Positions 1 to 12,129 of a stretch of DNA of 64,000 bases are shown piece by piece (position 1 is the first letter of the stretch; every line of letters begins with the position of its first letter). The position numbers and the translations under genes are program-made. Source of the DNA: Hyperoodon ampullatus (taxonomy: Eukaryota; Chordata; Mammalia; Artiodactyla; Ziphiidae); the NCBI GenBank assembly GCA_949752795.1, contig OX457063.1:70145783-70209782 (forward strand), written 5' to 3'. The notes under the pieces were generated by a model. It was not told the origin of the DNA, searched no databases, and saw only the letters and a list, made by a program, of their open reading frames with translations.

Positions 1-714
1 CGCTTAGTGGCAGATGGCTCCCAGTGCATTTACTCCAAACTTGGAATGTGTAAGAAGTTAAATGCTCAGGGGCTGAAACCTAGTCCATTATGAACATATG
101 TGTACTGAGTTTGGGGGAATCTGTGGCCACCAAGAACACTGTTGTGTACCTAATCCTGAAGGAGGATCTGTGTACTAGCATGACCTCAAAGTATCAAAAT
201 CTACCTGTCCTAGGCCTCTATCTGGTTTCCCAAAAGAATGGAACATTATTCTTGGGGGCTCTGAGGACACAATCTAGTTTATTTCCACTCAGTTTATTTA
301 GTTGCGAAGTTCCTTAACATCTGGCTTTAATCTGTTTCTTCCAAACTCAGGGGGCCAGAGTCTCCCATTTATTCTGGGTTGGAGAAACTCTTCCTAAGAA
401 CCTCAAAGTCAGGGAGAAAACCATTCTTCAAGAACAAAGAAACTCTAATTGGTCACTTTGGCCAGCCCATGCATTTAATGGTAGGCACAGGTTCTCAGAC
501 ATTTCTTCTGACTATGGGGGCATATCCCAGAAATGTGCTCACTGGCCCTGAATCTAGCATCTCCTCTCGTTGCCCACTAAGATTCAATTCAGCCAGTTTC
601 CCTGAATCAGAGTGGCTTGTCTCAGGGGTTTCCTTCAACTAGAAGTTCCCAGAGCTCTGAGATTCTAGTAGAAAAGACACTGTGGAAGCTAAGGAAGGAT
701 CCTTTAGCTTAGAC
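1..714. other. Unassigned non-coding stretch
   Basis: No repeat family, RNA gene or convincing exon is recognised here. Short open frames at 90-317 and 379-642 have no recognisable domain and are of a length expected by chance. Confidence 0.5.
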
Positions 715-815
715 ACTCAGTCAACAAATATTCAGAGTGTTTATTGTATAATGGTAATAGTGCCATGTCTTGGTGACTTGGCTATTTTCTCCTGGGATTT
801 ATAGTCTAGTGGAGA
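715..815 (-). repeat. L2 3'-end remnant
   Basis: The stretch reads like the reverse complement of the L2 LINE 3' end, with 'caacaaatattcagagtgtttatt' type wording followed by a degraded 'size-of-peak/locus' tail. It is short and diverged, so the call rests on the characteristic ACAAATATT...GTTTATT order only. Confidence 0.4.
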
Positions 816-864
816 AGGTCAGGTTCTCTGCCTAAGTACAGATCAGGGATAGATGAAGTTATTT

Positions 865-1300
865 CTTTTTAGGCAGACTTTCTCAATAGTGGCACTATTG
901 ATATTCTGGACCCTACAGTTTTTTGTTGTGCAGATCTGTACTTTGCATTGTTTGATGTTTACCAGCATTTCTGGTCACTACCTACTAGATGCCAGTACCA
1001 ACTGTAGTTGCAACAAACGGACTCCAGACATTACCAAATGTCCCTTGGGGTCAAAATCATCTCCAGGGCTTCCCTGGTGGCGCAGTGGTTGAGAGTCCGC
1101 CTGCCGATGCAGGGGACACGGGTTCATGCCCCATTCTGGGAAGATCCTACATGCCACGGAGCAGCTGGGCCTGTGAGCTATGGCCGCTGAGCCTGGGCGT
1201 CCGGAGCCTGTGCTCCACAACGGGAGAGGGCACAACGGTGAGAGGCCCGCGTACTGCTAAAAAAAAAAAAAAAAAAAAAAAAAATCATCTCCAGATGCTG
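865..1300 (-). mobile_element. MER20 hAT-Charlie DNA transposon, split by a SINE
   Basis: The sequence from 865 to 1066 follows the MER20 reverse complement: 'cactattgatattctgg', then 'ttgttgtgcagatctgta', 'actagatgccagtacca' and 'ccagacattaccaaatgtcc'. A CHR-2 SINE is inserted near its end at 1067-1284, and the 14-bp target duplication continues the MER20 text on the far side. MER20 is a non-autonomous element of about 220 bp with no coding capacity. The terminal bases beyond the SINE are decayed. Confidence 0.7.
1067..1284 (+). mobile_element. CHR-2-like tRNA-derived SINE
   Basis: The head reads GGCTTCCCTGGTGGCGCAG, with a Pol III A-box-like TGGCGCAGTGG and a slightly mutated B box GGTTCATGCC. 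The tail is 24 adenines. A perfect 14-bp target duplication, AAAATCATCTCCAG, lies at 1053-1066 and 1281-1294, so this is a complete L1-mobilised insertion. It lies inside a MER20 element. All forward open frames here are SINE body, not protein. Confidence 0.95.
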
Positions 1301-1309
1301 CCATAATAC

Positions 1310-1849
1310 CATGCATCCTACTCTTTGGGATCCTCTAAAGTCACCTGGGAAGGGGTAGTTTCTCAGTTTCCATTCAGGGATCAGGGTCTACATATCCCAT
1401 AAGCCATGGTTAGAATAGTTTCAGTATGTTGTCATGGCTCTAGACCAGCTTTCCCCAAGTGGATGTTCCACAAATGTTATTCTCTAGAATGTTAACTGTT
1501 GCATGGTTAACAACAATGTCAAGTATGCTTGACATATGCTGTGTTAAACAAAGTTAAACAGATTTCTTTCCTGCAGGGCTTCTCATCACCTTTTAGATGC
1601 TCATGTGAATTAGAACTCTCTGTGAGAGGATATAGTACTCAGCATTCCCAAACTTATTTCAACAAATATTCCTTTTTTAACAGCATGTTAATTGATGTCT
1701 TTGAGAATAGAATTCTGAAGGATACTCTTTGGAAAATGGTACCCAAGGACATCCAACATTAGCTCTACGTTTCACTGGAGTTTTTTTTTTGGCCAAAGAA
1801 GAGGTCCCCTCTAAGTCCCTTGAAGGAAACTTAGCAGCAGATAAAAGCT
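1310..1849. other. Unassigned non-coding stretch
   Basis: No family is recognised. A 77-residue open frame at 1529-1762 has no visible domain and its composition looks like translated AT-rich DNA. Confidence 0.45.
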
Positions 1850-2110
1850 ATGGGAGGTAGAGCAGCAAGGGGGTAAAGCTTTGGAGTCAGTGCGGCTCTT
1901 TTCAGATCACAGCTCCACCACTTAACTAGTTCTTTGTTCTGGGGCAGGTTACCGAAGTTATCCATGCCTCAGTTTTATCTGGAAAATGCAGTTATGAATG
2001 GTGCTACTCCAGCAATCTTCAATGAAGATTAAATGAGTAAGTAGATATACAATGTTTAGAGTGTCACTTAGCATATAATAAGTGCTCCATGAATGCTAGC
2101 TCTTGTTCTT
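1850..2110 (+). repeat. MIR SINE
   Basis: The order of MIR landmarks is clear: an AGCAGC...TTTGGAGTCAG lead, 'cagctccaccacttaactag', 'ggcaggttaccgaagtta' matching the MIR core, 'cctcagttttatctg', 'gattaaatgagtaa' and an ending in 'agtgctccatgaatg'. It is a nearly full-length ancient tRNA-derived SINE with many substitutions. Confidence 0.85.
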
Positions 2111-3439
2111 ATTTATGATTAGACCTTAGAACCAATATAGTGAGTCCAGGACTCAGCTGTTAGTTCTGTGAGACTATCTTGATTAGGGATAGAAGAATTG
2201 CCCTAGCCCATTGAGGGTCTGCTTGTTCGCCTGAGGCTCTGGGACGTGGGACAGTTTCTCCCACACGTGGGAGAACTAAAAAATGATCCTGGCTAAAAAC
2301 CCTTAACTACTATTTCATATATAGAAAGATCCAAAAAAGACGAGTGGAAGGATGAATTTTCCTTTCTGTTCCTCATTCTGGTATGTTCAGAGCATTGGCT
2401 TTAAATATTAGCTTGAATTCTTTAATTGACCCCTTGCTATGAAAGGATAAGGCCACAAATGAGGTGGGCTTTTATCTCTCAGTATGATTTTTAGAAACCT
2501 AGCCCAGAGATCCTTATAGAATCACAGAAGGTGATGAGGTGTTCAGTGAAAGGAGTGGGTGAAAATATCTATTGACGTAGGGAGCTACTTTCAAGCTCTA
2601 GTCTTCTCTAATAGCAGAAGCCTTAGGTGAAGTGGTGACAGAATTACCTATTTAACTCCCTGCATTTGAAGTACTCTGTTACAACTACAGCCATTGAACC
2701 ACCAACTGTACATTTAAGCCTCAGTCAGATTTTAGGATCAGTTATGTCCTTGGAAGATCTTGCATTTAGGTACCTTAGACCAGTGGGTTGAAGGCTGTCT
2801 CTCTGGAGGTCCTATCCTTCTCCTCTGTCAATAGTATCTGGGATTTTGTTGTATATCTTTGTGATCTGGTCCCTTCTTTATATCCAGTTTTCTGGTAACT
2901 TATCCTTTTTCTTCTCCCCACCAAACCACATCCCTGTCTTTAGCCCTTTTAGGAGCTATACATTTCCTCTGGGCCAGGGGTCCTGCCTTCTCCACTGTAA
3001 AGCCTTCTGGAACCAGTTCATGAGTTTTGAAAGGGTCCAGTTTTCTGATATGCCCAATAAAGCCAAGGCATTACTATATAACTTACCTTGCTCAGGTATG
3101 CTTGGATATTTAAAGGGGCAAGATCTCAACTGAGGTACCAGGGACAGCTTGATGGAGGAGGTGCATTTGGGCATTTTGGTTTCCATGGTTTTTCTTAAAT
3201 CACATTCTGTGTGTTGGGCCATCCCTGGTGAACACATGGAGCCTGTCATTCATCGTTACTCAGAGTTTTTCTTGTGTACTTTTGTCCAGTAACCATCTCC
3301 TCCTTATATGTGCAATGAACTTCATTAACACTCACCTCTTTTATTCCTTACTATTTTCACTTTATCCCAGAAACAAGGTAGCAGAATATAATAGACAAAA
3401 CCATTGATTCATGCCTAATGTACTCTGAAGAATAGGTCA
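2111..3439. other. Unassigned non-coding stretch
   Basis: No repeat family is recognised. It contains an 8-bp stem, TCTCCCAC/GTGGGAGA with a 2-base loop at 2257-2274, centred on an E-box CACGTG at 2264-2269. Overlapping open frames at 2846-3133 (+) and 2956-3249 (-) show no domain. Confidence 0.45.
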
Positions 3440-3520
3440 GGAATATCTCATTTTGTGGTTAAAGAACTAAGATTCAGAGAGGAGAAATGAACTATCTAAG
3501 ACATACAGCTAAATAGACCC
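3440..3520 (-). repeat. MIR fragment
   Basis: The text 'attcagagaggagaaatga' followed by 'acatacagctaaata' matches the reverse complement of the MIR core (cagagaggttaagt...cacacagctaataa). Only about 80 bp can be followed. Confidence 0.5.
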
Positions 3521-4235
3521 CTTTCTTTTCCTGGCCATTAAAAATATAGCTGGTACATGGTGAGAGTAGCTCTTGCTCGCTATGCTTATTATCTTGGGTT
3601 CCAGGATCTGATCCTAATATAACACTATTTACGGGCAAATGACAGAGTCAGTTAGAATGTGGTCAGAATTGGTTGCACACTTTCCATGCTCAGAGGAGTC
3701 AGGGGTGGCTGGCATTATAAAATCTACTCAGGATTTAAATTCATTTTCAAAGTGCTTTCTTAGCAACTAGCACATAGCAAAGTTAAAGGATTCCTGTTTT
3801 ATCTTGTTTTTTTCTTATTGTTCACATGAGTATAAAGAGGCTCTAAAGGAGCGAAATGGCAGAGAGGAGAAGATTCAATAATTTCTGGAGATTTGTGACC
3901 TCATACTCCCTTCACAGGGAGATCAGGAATCATGAGAAATTTTTTTTGCCACTTTGCTTAGATATTTTGAAATCAGTTATGATAACTAGGAACAACTCCT
4001 AGAGATGTCTACAGGGATCCAGCAGAGTTACCTTATATAAGGCAAAATTTAAGGTGCAAGGTGATTTCAGGAATTGGAGAAGCTAAAGACATTGGATTTA
4101 TAGGAAAATTTGGATATAATTTCATTGCCCTTGCTCCACTGAAAACCAGGTCCTTGAGTATTTTTGATGCCTTCACTGCCCTAGAGCATTAGGCAGTTGT
4201 CAGATGGTCTGTAGAGTATTTTGAATTCTCATTCC
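3521..4235. other. Unassigned non-coding stretch
   Basis: Nothing is recognised between the MIR fragment and the TG microsatellite. Confidence 0.4.
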
Positions 4236-4240
4236 TGTGT

Positions 4241-4296
<56 letters not shown>

Positions 4297-4312
4297 GTAG
4301 GTAGGTAGGTAG
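4236..4312. repeat. Compound microsatellite (TG)n-(TAGG)n
   Basis: About 58 bases of TG dinucleotide, with one early C interruption, run directly into four to five copies of TAGG. The uninterrupted TG tract after 4244 is long enough to expect length polymorphism. An open frame at 4229-4411 on the minus strand is its Thr-His translation and not a gene. Confidence 0.95.
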
Positions 4313-5589
4313 TGGGGAAAGGGAGGGATGGGTTTGCACTGGCAGTAGCTGGGAGCTCAGTGCTCTACTAGGTGCTGGAGGACTCCAGGATGCATTGTGG
4401 AAGTCGAACATGCTTGAGTCAGAATTCTTCTGAGTTATGACAAAACAATACTAACTAAATGTACAAGAAGAACTATGCCTAGTGGATAGATTCCTATTTC
4501 CTAAGGTCATATTTCAACAGTTTCATCTTGACCGTGGTTGATATATGCACAAGCACATTTTCAGGAACTCTAATAGAAGAAAAGCTGCTACTTCCTTTTA
4601 AAAAATTCATCAAGAAACAGAAAAGATAATCCAGAAGCAGTCAGAATACTTCATATTTCATTTTAAATAACTTCTTTGCTGGTGTTGAATGCTTCTTTGC
4701 AGTACCTCTGGTACTACCAGAAGTGATTTGTAACAAAGCACGGGAGAGAAAGTATCCATCTTGAGTTAATCCAAGCTCTGCAGGATGGCACATACTGCAT
4801 GAATAATACCGGTTTCCTAGTTAGGCAGCAGCTGCTGTCTCTCATGCCACCTGAATGATTGTGTTGACAGATCTTTGTAGTATGAATCAAATCTTAAAGG
4901 CATAATGAGAAAAAGCAATGCCAGGGTTCTCATCCACTTTTTTTGGTAAGACTTATTTAGTTGTTTCAAAATAGGGAGTTGGAAAGATGGAAGATAGATG
5001 TATCTCTTCTGTGTCTGGATCCAGCAATGCTTAGTGTGGAAGGTATATTCATTTACCTGCATTAAATTGAGCTCTTTAAGGAGGGGAGGCAAAGTTAGAA
5101 AGGGAAGGAATAAAAATGCTGTCACTTAGGTCTCATTGCTTATTAAGACATTCAGGGGTTCTGAATTTTTTTTGACTAGTGTCTGAGAACATAGTAAACC
5201 TTCAGTAAGAAACAGGCATTTGATCAACAGAACGTTATCTCTAATGCTTTCAATCCGTTGCTCCAAAAAAAAAAATAAGAAAAAAAAGAAAGATACAAAC
5301 ACGGGAATAAAAAAGCAAATACCAGAACTCCAGAGGCTAACAATCATGTTAAAAGCCTCAGAAATTTTACAATTTAAGCATTCATTAAAAAGCAGAGAAG
5401 ACAGGGCTGTAGTACATGAAAGGTGGATATTTGTGTGTAAAGAGTTTGATCTGGGGAAGTAAGCTTGAAAGTTCACAAGCTCAGATCTACACAGGATGAT
5501 TTCAAAGGCCAGAACAGTCTTGTGATCTGATGGTCCTGAACTTAAAATCTGCTCTAGTCTCAGGGTCAGTTATAAAAACCAGGAGCTAT
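4313..5589. other. Unassigned non-coding stretch with an A-rich tract
   Basis: No family is recognised. An A-rich tract lies at about 5262-5291. Open frames at 4817-5125 and 5126-5476 on the minus strand follow each other but show no domain and no homology I can name. Confidence 0.4.
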
Positions 5590-5815
5590 TTAAATAGTAG
5601 TAACAATGGCTGTCATATACTGAACATTAAATTAGATAATCTATGCAGATTATTGATTTAATCATCACAACAGCTCTGCAAGGAGTTTTGCTCTTCTTAT
5701 GTGATTGATGGTGAAACTAAGGTGAGGGGAAGTTAGGCAACTTGTCCAAAGTGCTATGGGCATCAGTCCCTCAGCTGTTTGACTCCAAATCCCATGCCTC
5801 TTGTGGTAGAGACAG
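5590..5815 (-). repeat. MIR SINE, reverse orientation
   Basis: It reads as reverse MIR: 'attgatttaatcatcacaacagctctgcaaggag', 'gatggtgaaactaaggtgagg', 'ggcaacttgtccaaagtgc' and 'actccaaatcccatgcctcttg'. The element is nearly complete and diverged. Confidence 0.8.
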
Positions 5816-5829
5816 TGACTTGTGTTTAC

Positions 5830-7395
5830 TTTCTTTTTTCTGGGCATCAAGAAGACTGCATTTCCCAGCCTTCTTGCTATGTTCTGGTTGTAGAGGTCAC
5901 ACATGTGACTTTTGGACTGAATCAATCAAGAATTTTTTTCCTCAAACACACATATGGATCAATGGAACAGAATAAAGAGCCCAGAAATAAACCCACACAC
6001 CCATGGACAATCTTCAACAAAGGAGGCAAGAATATACAATGGGGCAATGACAGTCTCTTCAGCAAGTGGTGTTGGGAAAGCTGTACAGTCACATGTAAAT
6101 CAATGAAATTAAAATACACTCTCACACTATATACAAAAATAAACTCAAAATGGCTTAAAGACTTAAATATAAGACATGATACCGTAAAACTCCTAGAAGA
6201 AAACATAGGCAAAATGTTCTCTGACATAAAATCATGCCAATATTTTCTCAGATCAGTCTCCCAAGGCAATAGAAATAAAAACAAAGGTAAACAAATGGGA
6301 CCTAATCAAACTTATAAGCATTTGCATAGCAAAGGAAACCATAAAAATAATGAAAAGACAACCTACAGACTGGGAGAAAATATTTGTAAATTATGTAACT
6401 GATAAGAGCTTAATTTCCAAAATATACAAACAGCTCATATAACTCAATAACAAAAAAACCCAACCACCCAATCAAAAGATGGGCAGAAGACCTAAAAAAC
6501 TAAAAACAGAGTACCCATATGATCCAGCAATCCCACTCCTGGTCATATACCCAGACAAAACTCTAATTTAAAAAGATACATGCACCACTATATTCACAGC
6601 AGCACTATTTACAATAGCCAAGGCATGGAAACAACTTAAATGTCTATCAACAGACAAATGGTTAAAGAAGATATGATATATATATATACACTCACATGAT
6701 GGAATACTACTCAGCCCTAAAAAATAATGAAATAATGCCATTTGCAGCAACGTGGATGGACCTAGAAATTATACTAAGTGAAGTAAGTCAGAGAAAGACA
6801 AATACTATATAATATCACTTACATGTGGAATCTAAAGTACAACACAAATATGAAATAAAAACAGACTCACAGACATAGAGAACAGACTTGTGGTTGCCAA
6901 GGGGGAGGGAATTGGGGGAAGGATGGACTGGGAATTTAGGGTTAGTAGTTGCAAACTATAACACATGGAATGGATAAACAACAAGGTCCTACTGTATAGC
7001 ACAGGGAACTATATTCAATATCCTAAGGTAAACCATAGTGAAAAAGAATGTATATATGTATGTATAACTGAATCACTTTGCTATATAGAAGAAATTAACA
7101 CAACATTGTAAATCAAATATACTTCAATAAAACATTTTTTAAAAAGGGAATTTTTGTTCCTCATCCTGGTTCTTTCTTCCCCTTCCATTGTGAGTGAAAA
7201 GTTCATGTGTTTTGAAAATGTCAGTATCTCAAGATGGAAGAACTGTGAGTAACAGTTTATGACAATCACCAAGGAGATCCTTCCAACACACAAGTTTGTG
7301 ATGTAGACAACAAACGAATCTTTGTTAAGCTACTCATGTTTTAGGGTGTGTTGTTACCACAGCATAGGCTACCCTGTCCTGACTAATATATTTCA
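5830..7395 (+). repeat. Ancient LTR-like repeat (MaLR-type suspected), split by an L1
   Basis: The left part (5830-5944) carries 'aagactgcatttcccagcc...tgtgactt', and the right part (7148-7395) ends in 'tgttgttaccacagcataggctaccctgtcctgactaat'. That ending is typical of old mammalian MaLR-like LTRs. An L1 3' fragment interrupts it at 5945-7147. The exact family is uncertain. Confidence 0.45.
5945..7147 (+). mobile_element. L1 LINE, 5'-truncated, with internal deletion
   Basis: It is the ORF2 3' part plus 3' UTR of an L1. It starts at ORF2 text also present in the copy at 61825 ('atagatcaacggaacag') and ends with 'cttcaataaaacattttttaaaaa'. An imperfect 15-16 bp target duplication flanks it, at 5930-5944 and 7148-7163. 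About 255 bp are missing at about 6500 relative to the copy at 62360-62615. The 207-residue open frame at 5779-6402 is mostly ORF2 C-terminal sequence and is not a functional gene. Its 3' UTR lineage matches the piece at 27370. Confidence 0.9.
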
Positions 7396-9784
7396 CCATC
7401 TGTGCTCTACCTTACCTCCTTTAAATTTTAGCTGTTAACACAGTATACTCTATGTTTTATTCTTACACATGAAGAATCAGTAGATGATAAAAAAATCAAA
7501 TTTGACAAAATATTATTTCTAAAAACTGTCATCTAGAATAAAGAATAACTTACAAAAAATTAAGAATGGCAGTTTTTGCTGGAAGATAATGCCTTTGGGG
7601 CTATAATCAGATTTGGTGGTTCAGGGGTCTGCTCATCTAATATATGAACACTTCATGGTTTGAGATCTCTTTTATCTCTGTATAGCCCATGATCTCTTGT
7701 CAACTTCACTCTAATCAGCATATCTATGAAGAAGGACCAAACTGTGAATTAAACTAGTTCTCTTCCCCTTCAAATAACTTCAAATGAAAGTCTGAAATAC
7801 TGTATTCCTTCACTTATTTGATTCCACAACACCTTGGTTTCAGGAGATGGACTTAGTAGAAGAAGAAATTTGTGATACATGTGTTCCATTAATAAGCACA
7901 TATAAGAGGCTGGCCAGCTGTTGTATCCTGAGTGGAGTAGGTCTAACTTATTTTCATTTTACAGATGGGGCATATGAGGTCAACTCTGTTTTCTGAAGGA
8001 CAGCTATTACTAAATCTTGGTAACTGGCACCTTGCCTTATTAGGTATTCTGAAGTCTGTAACAAGGAACTCCAAAATTTTCCTGATAAGGAATGACCTTT
8101 GATTTCTTTGTTATTTGATAACTATCCTCTTGATTATGAAATGCTGATTGTGCAAATGACTGATGTAAGGGAACAGCTTCTCCCCAGGGAAACATCATAA
8201 ATTGTATGTGACAATGGTAGCTGATTTGGTGACGGCCAGATAAAACATTGAGTTCAACTGATAATATCAGGGTTCTGTTGGGAAATTTTTAATTAAGAGA
8301 CCTTTATTCCTCAGCACTTTATTCTATTAATTCCATCTGTCATTTAATCACCTCTAGAGCAGGAACACATGGAGCTGGACCTTTGGTTTAAGCTACTCTC
8401 TATTCCAGGTTTCTCTCTAACATAGTCATTTATATATTTTAAATACATCCTCCCTCAGCACATGTGTCTCCAATGAAAGTAAACTTTGATTATAACTTCC
8501 TTAAACACTGATAGAAGTTGAATGAAGATATATGATTTATACATTCAGGAGAAGGGAAAACTGGTGTTTTGGGAGGAAAATTTACAGTTGGAGTTTTCAT
8601 TTTTCCTTCTACATGATTGCTGCCATCAGAAACCTCAGTGTTTCTGATTCTGCTAATAGATTAGTTATATGCTACTTTTCCCTTCTTTTAGATTTTCTGT
8701 AGATAACTTAGCACTGAAATGTCAACACCAGCCTAACACCATTATCCAAATCCCTGCTTAAAATTTTACTTATTTAATAATTACAAATCCTGATGATATT
8801 ACTGTTTTAGAAACTGATCCTGGGTAAGGATCCAGGACATGATGCAACTATTAGAAGATGAGAATCTAAAGGTGCTTCTCCCTTTCTCTTTGTATAAAGG
8901 TAAAGACTTTTCTGGTTTTGATAGAAAGTTAAAGTTATGCCACATTGAGAGTACAGATGAGGCAAGGCATGGCATTAGCTGTTCCATCTGTTGTTTCTTA
9001 AATAGGACAAACTATTCTTGGAGCTCTATGAAGTGCCTGCTTCATCTCACAAGAGTTGGAAAAGACTGGGCTTCTCAGTGAACTCAATAGGTGGAAGATG
9101 TGACTTGTAAATCTAAATGAGAAAGAAATGGAGACATACAGCATATGGAGAAAAAATGTCTAGCAACTGATTCTGTTTCTACGAAAGCTCAGCAAATATT
9201 TTTTTTTTTGATAAACACAATTGTGTTCCCAATCCATAAACCTTATTTTTAATGAAAGCCGTCTATTTGTCTCTTTAGTAATCCTCTTGAGTTTACCATT
9301 GCAATTTATCATTTGCAATGATAAACTCAGCCCACAGGTGTTTAACACAGGATTTGGGGAGATGAATAAAACTGAAATTTCAAAGCTGCTATCTCTGCGT
9401 GTACCTCATAAAATTTTTGGCAGCTATTGCTGGAATAAAACTGCCCTTCCATCCTTCTGCCTTGGCTCTGAAAACTAGTGCATCACAATGGACTCTGTGT
9501 AATTGGATATTCTGTGAAGTTATCTCAGGTTATTTCTCATTTTTCTGTCTTACAACTGCTTGTTTCAAGATAAATATAAACATTATTAGATTGCACATAT
9601 GTTTCTGATCAGGAAGTCCTTGAATATTTTCTTGGGATCATCATCTTCTAATGCAGTTAAAAAGATGAGCTTGAAAAACTACTCCTGGATCGTGACTTGA
9701 CCTGATGAGTCACATTGATAATCAGGTCTAAGAACATTAGAATTCAAATGTAATTTGCTGTGTCTTATATCTCTGTGTATTTGC
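7396..9784. other. Unassigned AT-rich stretch
   Basis: There is no clear family over 2.4 kb. A weak MIR-like reverse fragment may lie at 7940-8035 ('attttacagatggggcatatgagg'). A small 9-bp stem with a 3-base loop lies at 9305-9325. Short open frames at 8839-9081 and 9221-9478 are unremarkable. Confidence 0.4.
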
Positions 9785-10090
9785 AGGAGGAATCCATTCA
9801 CTATAACACCAAAAACTTTAAAATACCTATGAATGTATTCAACAAAAAATGTTCAAGGCACATACTTTCCAAAGAATATAAACTTGTACTGAATGATACA
9901 GAAAATACTGAAAAACAGAAAAGTATAACACGTACCTGGTGTAGATTATTCAATATGGTAAAAACATCAAATAGTTTTGAGTGAATTTATAAATTCAATG
10001 TAATAATTGTAATAAAGATCCCAATGGGACTCTTTATGTACCTTGATTCTAAAGTTTGCCTGGAAAAAAAAGTTCCATTTTTTCCATAAA
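9785..10090 (+). mobile_element. Old L1 ORF2 fragment
   Basis: The text 'tgaatgtattcaacaaaaaatgttcaaggc', 'tataaattcaatgtaa...aaagatcccaatgggactctttatg' and 'ctaaagtttgcctggaa' follows the L1 ORF2 segment after the reverse-transcriptase core. Frames are broken. The 74-residue frame at 9760-9984 is the translated remnant. Confidence 0.65.
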
Positions 10091-11159
10091 ATGGAAAAAA
10101 GTCAAAGAAAAATCAAAGAGGAAAATGCCTATTGCTCTTCTATTTATGTGAGTCTTGATATTGGCAATAATATTATGGATAGTTCAGTTTTATTTTAATA
10201 GCAGCTCATAACTCTTTTTAAAAATTAGTTCACACAGTACTTTTTCCTAGCTCAAAGTATTGATGTCACATTTCATGTTTTTTTTCCTGGTTGAATTAAT
10301 TCTTTGTAAGTCAAGCTACCTTTAAAAGTTTTATTCATAGGATTTTATGAGAACAGGACTCTGATATGTTTGCTACAAAATAATGCTTTGTGGGTTTTAT
10401 TATTTTTTCATTATTTTACTGTAGAAACCTCTAAGGCTGTGAAGTGGCATCACTTAGTTTCAGTAATAAACTAAATAATTAAATCAAAGTTAAAATTATT
10501 TTTCTGATTTTAAGTTGTCTCTGAGTGAGTCTATGGCCAGAATAAATATTTTATCATAACTAAAAATAGTGAATCAGTGAAAAATTGTCATCCATAAATA
10601 GTTATGCTTAACTATAAGAAATTGAGTCTATTCTTGGCTTCTTAACTCTGTGTCAATAACATCTTACAAAAAGATTCAAGCCAAGAAACAGATCCAGATT
10701 TGTTGTCTAATTCACACCTAATGGATTGGCGGGAATGAAAATGAATCCATAAAATGCTTTGCTGCTTCCATGACCTATGAGCTGACAGAAGGTGTCCTGG
10801 AGAAAGCTCGTGGTTTAAGAACATGATATATTTATGAAAATGCTCTGTTGTACATCGTAGGCTGCTTCAATGATCCATCTAAAAACAGGCCAATATGGTA
10901 TTTGAAATAATGGATGTTTTCCTAAAGATTCTATGTCAGAATCAAATTAAATAATTTGGAGACAGCCTGATGTTCCTCTATATTAATTGAGTTTCTAGTG
11001 ATCATTGTATTTGCATTAAGAAACAGTCTTAAGGTGTGGAAAGAACATACTCACCATCTTGTGAAGCTCAGCTTTATGAGTGAAATACAGCTAATGAAGT
11101 AGGGTGTAGAATTGGGGTTTGGGCCAGATTTATAGGTAAGAGGAACTGCCATGTCATAA
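10091..11159. other. Unassigned AT-rich stretch
   Basis: No repeat family or coding signal is recognised. Confidence 0.4.
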
Positions 11160-11300
11160 TTTTATTCATTCATTTATTCAAAACTAGTTACTGAGCACCT
11201 GTTATGATCCAGGCATCTTAGATATAGGGATACAGTGATAAGCCAAGATAAGCATGGTCACTTTTTCAAAGGATATTATAATCTCATTAATTGCTGGGGT
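11160..11300 (-). repeat. L2 3' end, reverse orientation
   Basis: 'ttattcattcatttattc', then 'ctgagcacctgttatgatccaggcat' and 'gggatacagtgataagccaagataagcatggtcac' is the reverse complement of the L2 3' end with its TGAA-type tail. Confidence 0.75.
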
Positions 11301-12129
11301 AAAACATATTTCATTTCTTGTGAAAATTCCTTGTAAAGGATACTTCATTGTGCTCAATTGCCAAGAAGATTTAACATTCAAGCAATATTGTTTTTGATTA
11401 CCAATTGAATGCGAGTCATGAACCTATAAGTGATGCAGGGAGAAGGTGAAAACACAAATTTATTCTGTAACTTGTGTGCAAATAAGAGACGGAGGCATAC
11501 ATCCATAGCAGAAAAGCACTCATTGCAAAGGTAGACATTCTAGATATGTCACAGAATAATTCTGAGAGAATGGAAGAGAGTGGTTAAGACTCTCTGAACC
11601 TAATCAACTGAATATAAATGATGCAGGTCTTCTTGCTAATATCAGAGTGGTGTCCTCTGAGGTTGAAAGTGCTGATGAGATTGAATGGGACCAACTTTCA
11701 AGTTAGTGGGTTATTTAAATTTACCCTCAGGGTTCTTATCCTTTCAGAGAAGGCATTATTCATGGAGAAATGGGAAATGGGGGATTATAATCAGAAAATG
11801 ACTGAAATCTCTTTAAGCCAGAGGCAATGTTTGTGCAGGACAAGGTGACTAGACTAGATGGTAGACTAGAGGTATTCTAGATTTAAAAACTGAAAAAATC
11901 CTTTGGGCAGCAGTAGACAAACACCTGTCCTAGATTTACTCTAGAAATTTCTATGAAAGACTCCAGAAAGGTCTGCTACATTAACTTTTTGGCCATGTTC
12001 ACGTCTGCCATTCCGTATATCCTCTGTACACCACTTGGCAGCTTGGAACGCAGGGCTGTGTCTCTTCTACCTGGACTTGCTCTTACACTGCACAGTAAAG
12101 GAGCTGATCTGCCGAACAATGTTAATGTC
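11301..12129. other. Unassigned non-coding stretch
   Basis: No family is recognised. Open frames at 11618-11848 and 11953-12201 have no recognisable domain, and the second runs into the L2 downstream. Confidence 0.4.

Noticed and set aside
4229..4411. A 60-residue minus-strand frame
   Set aside because: It is largely the Thr-His translation of the TG microsatellite.
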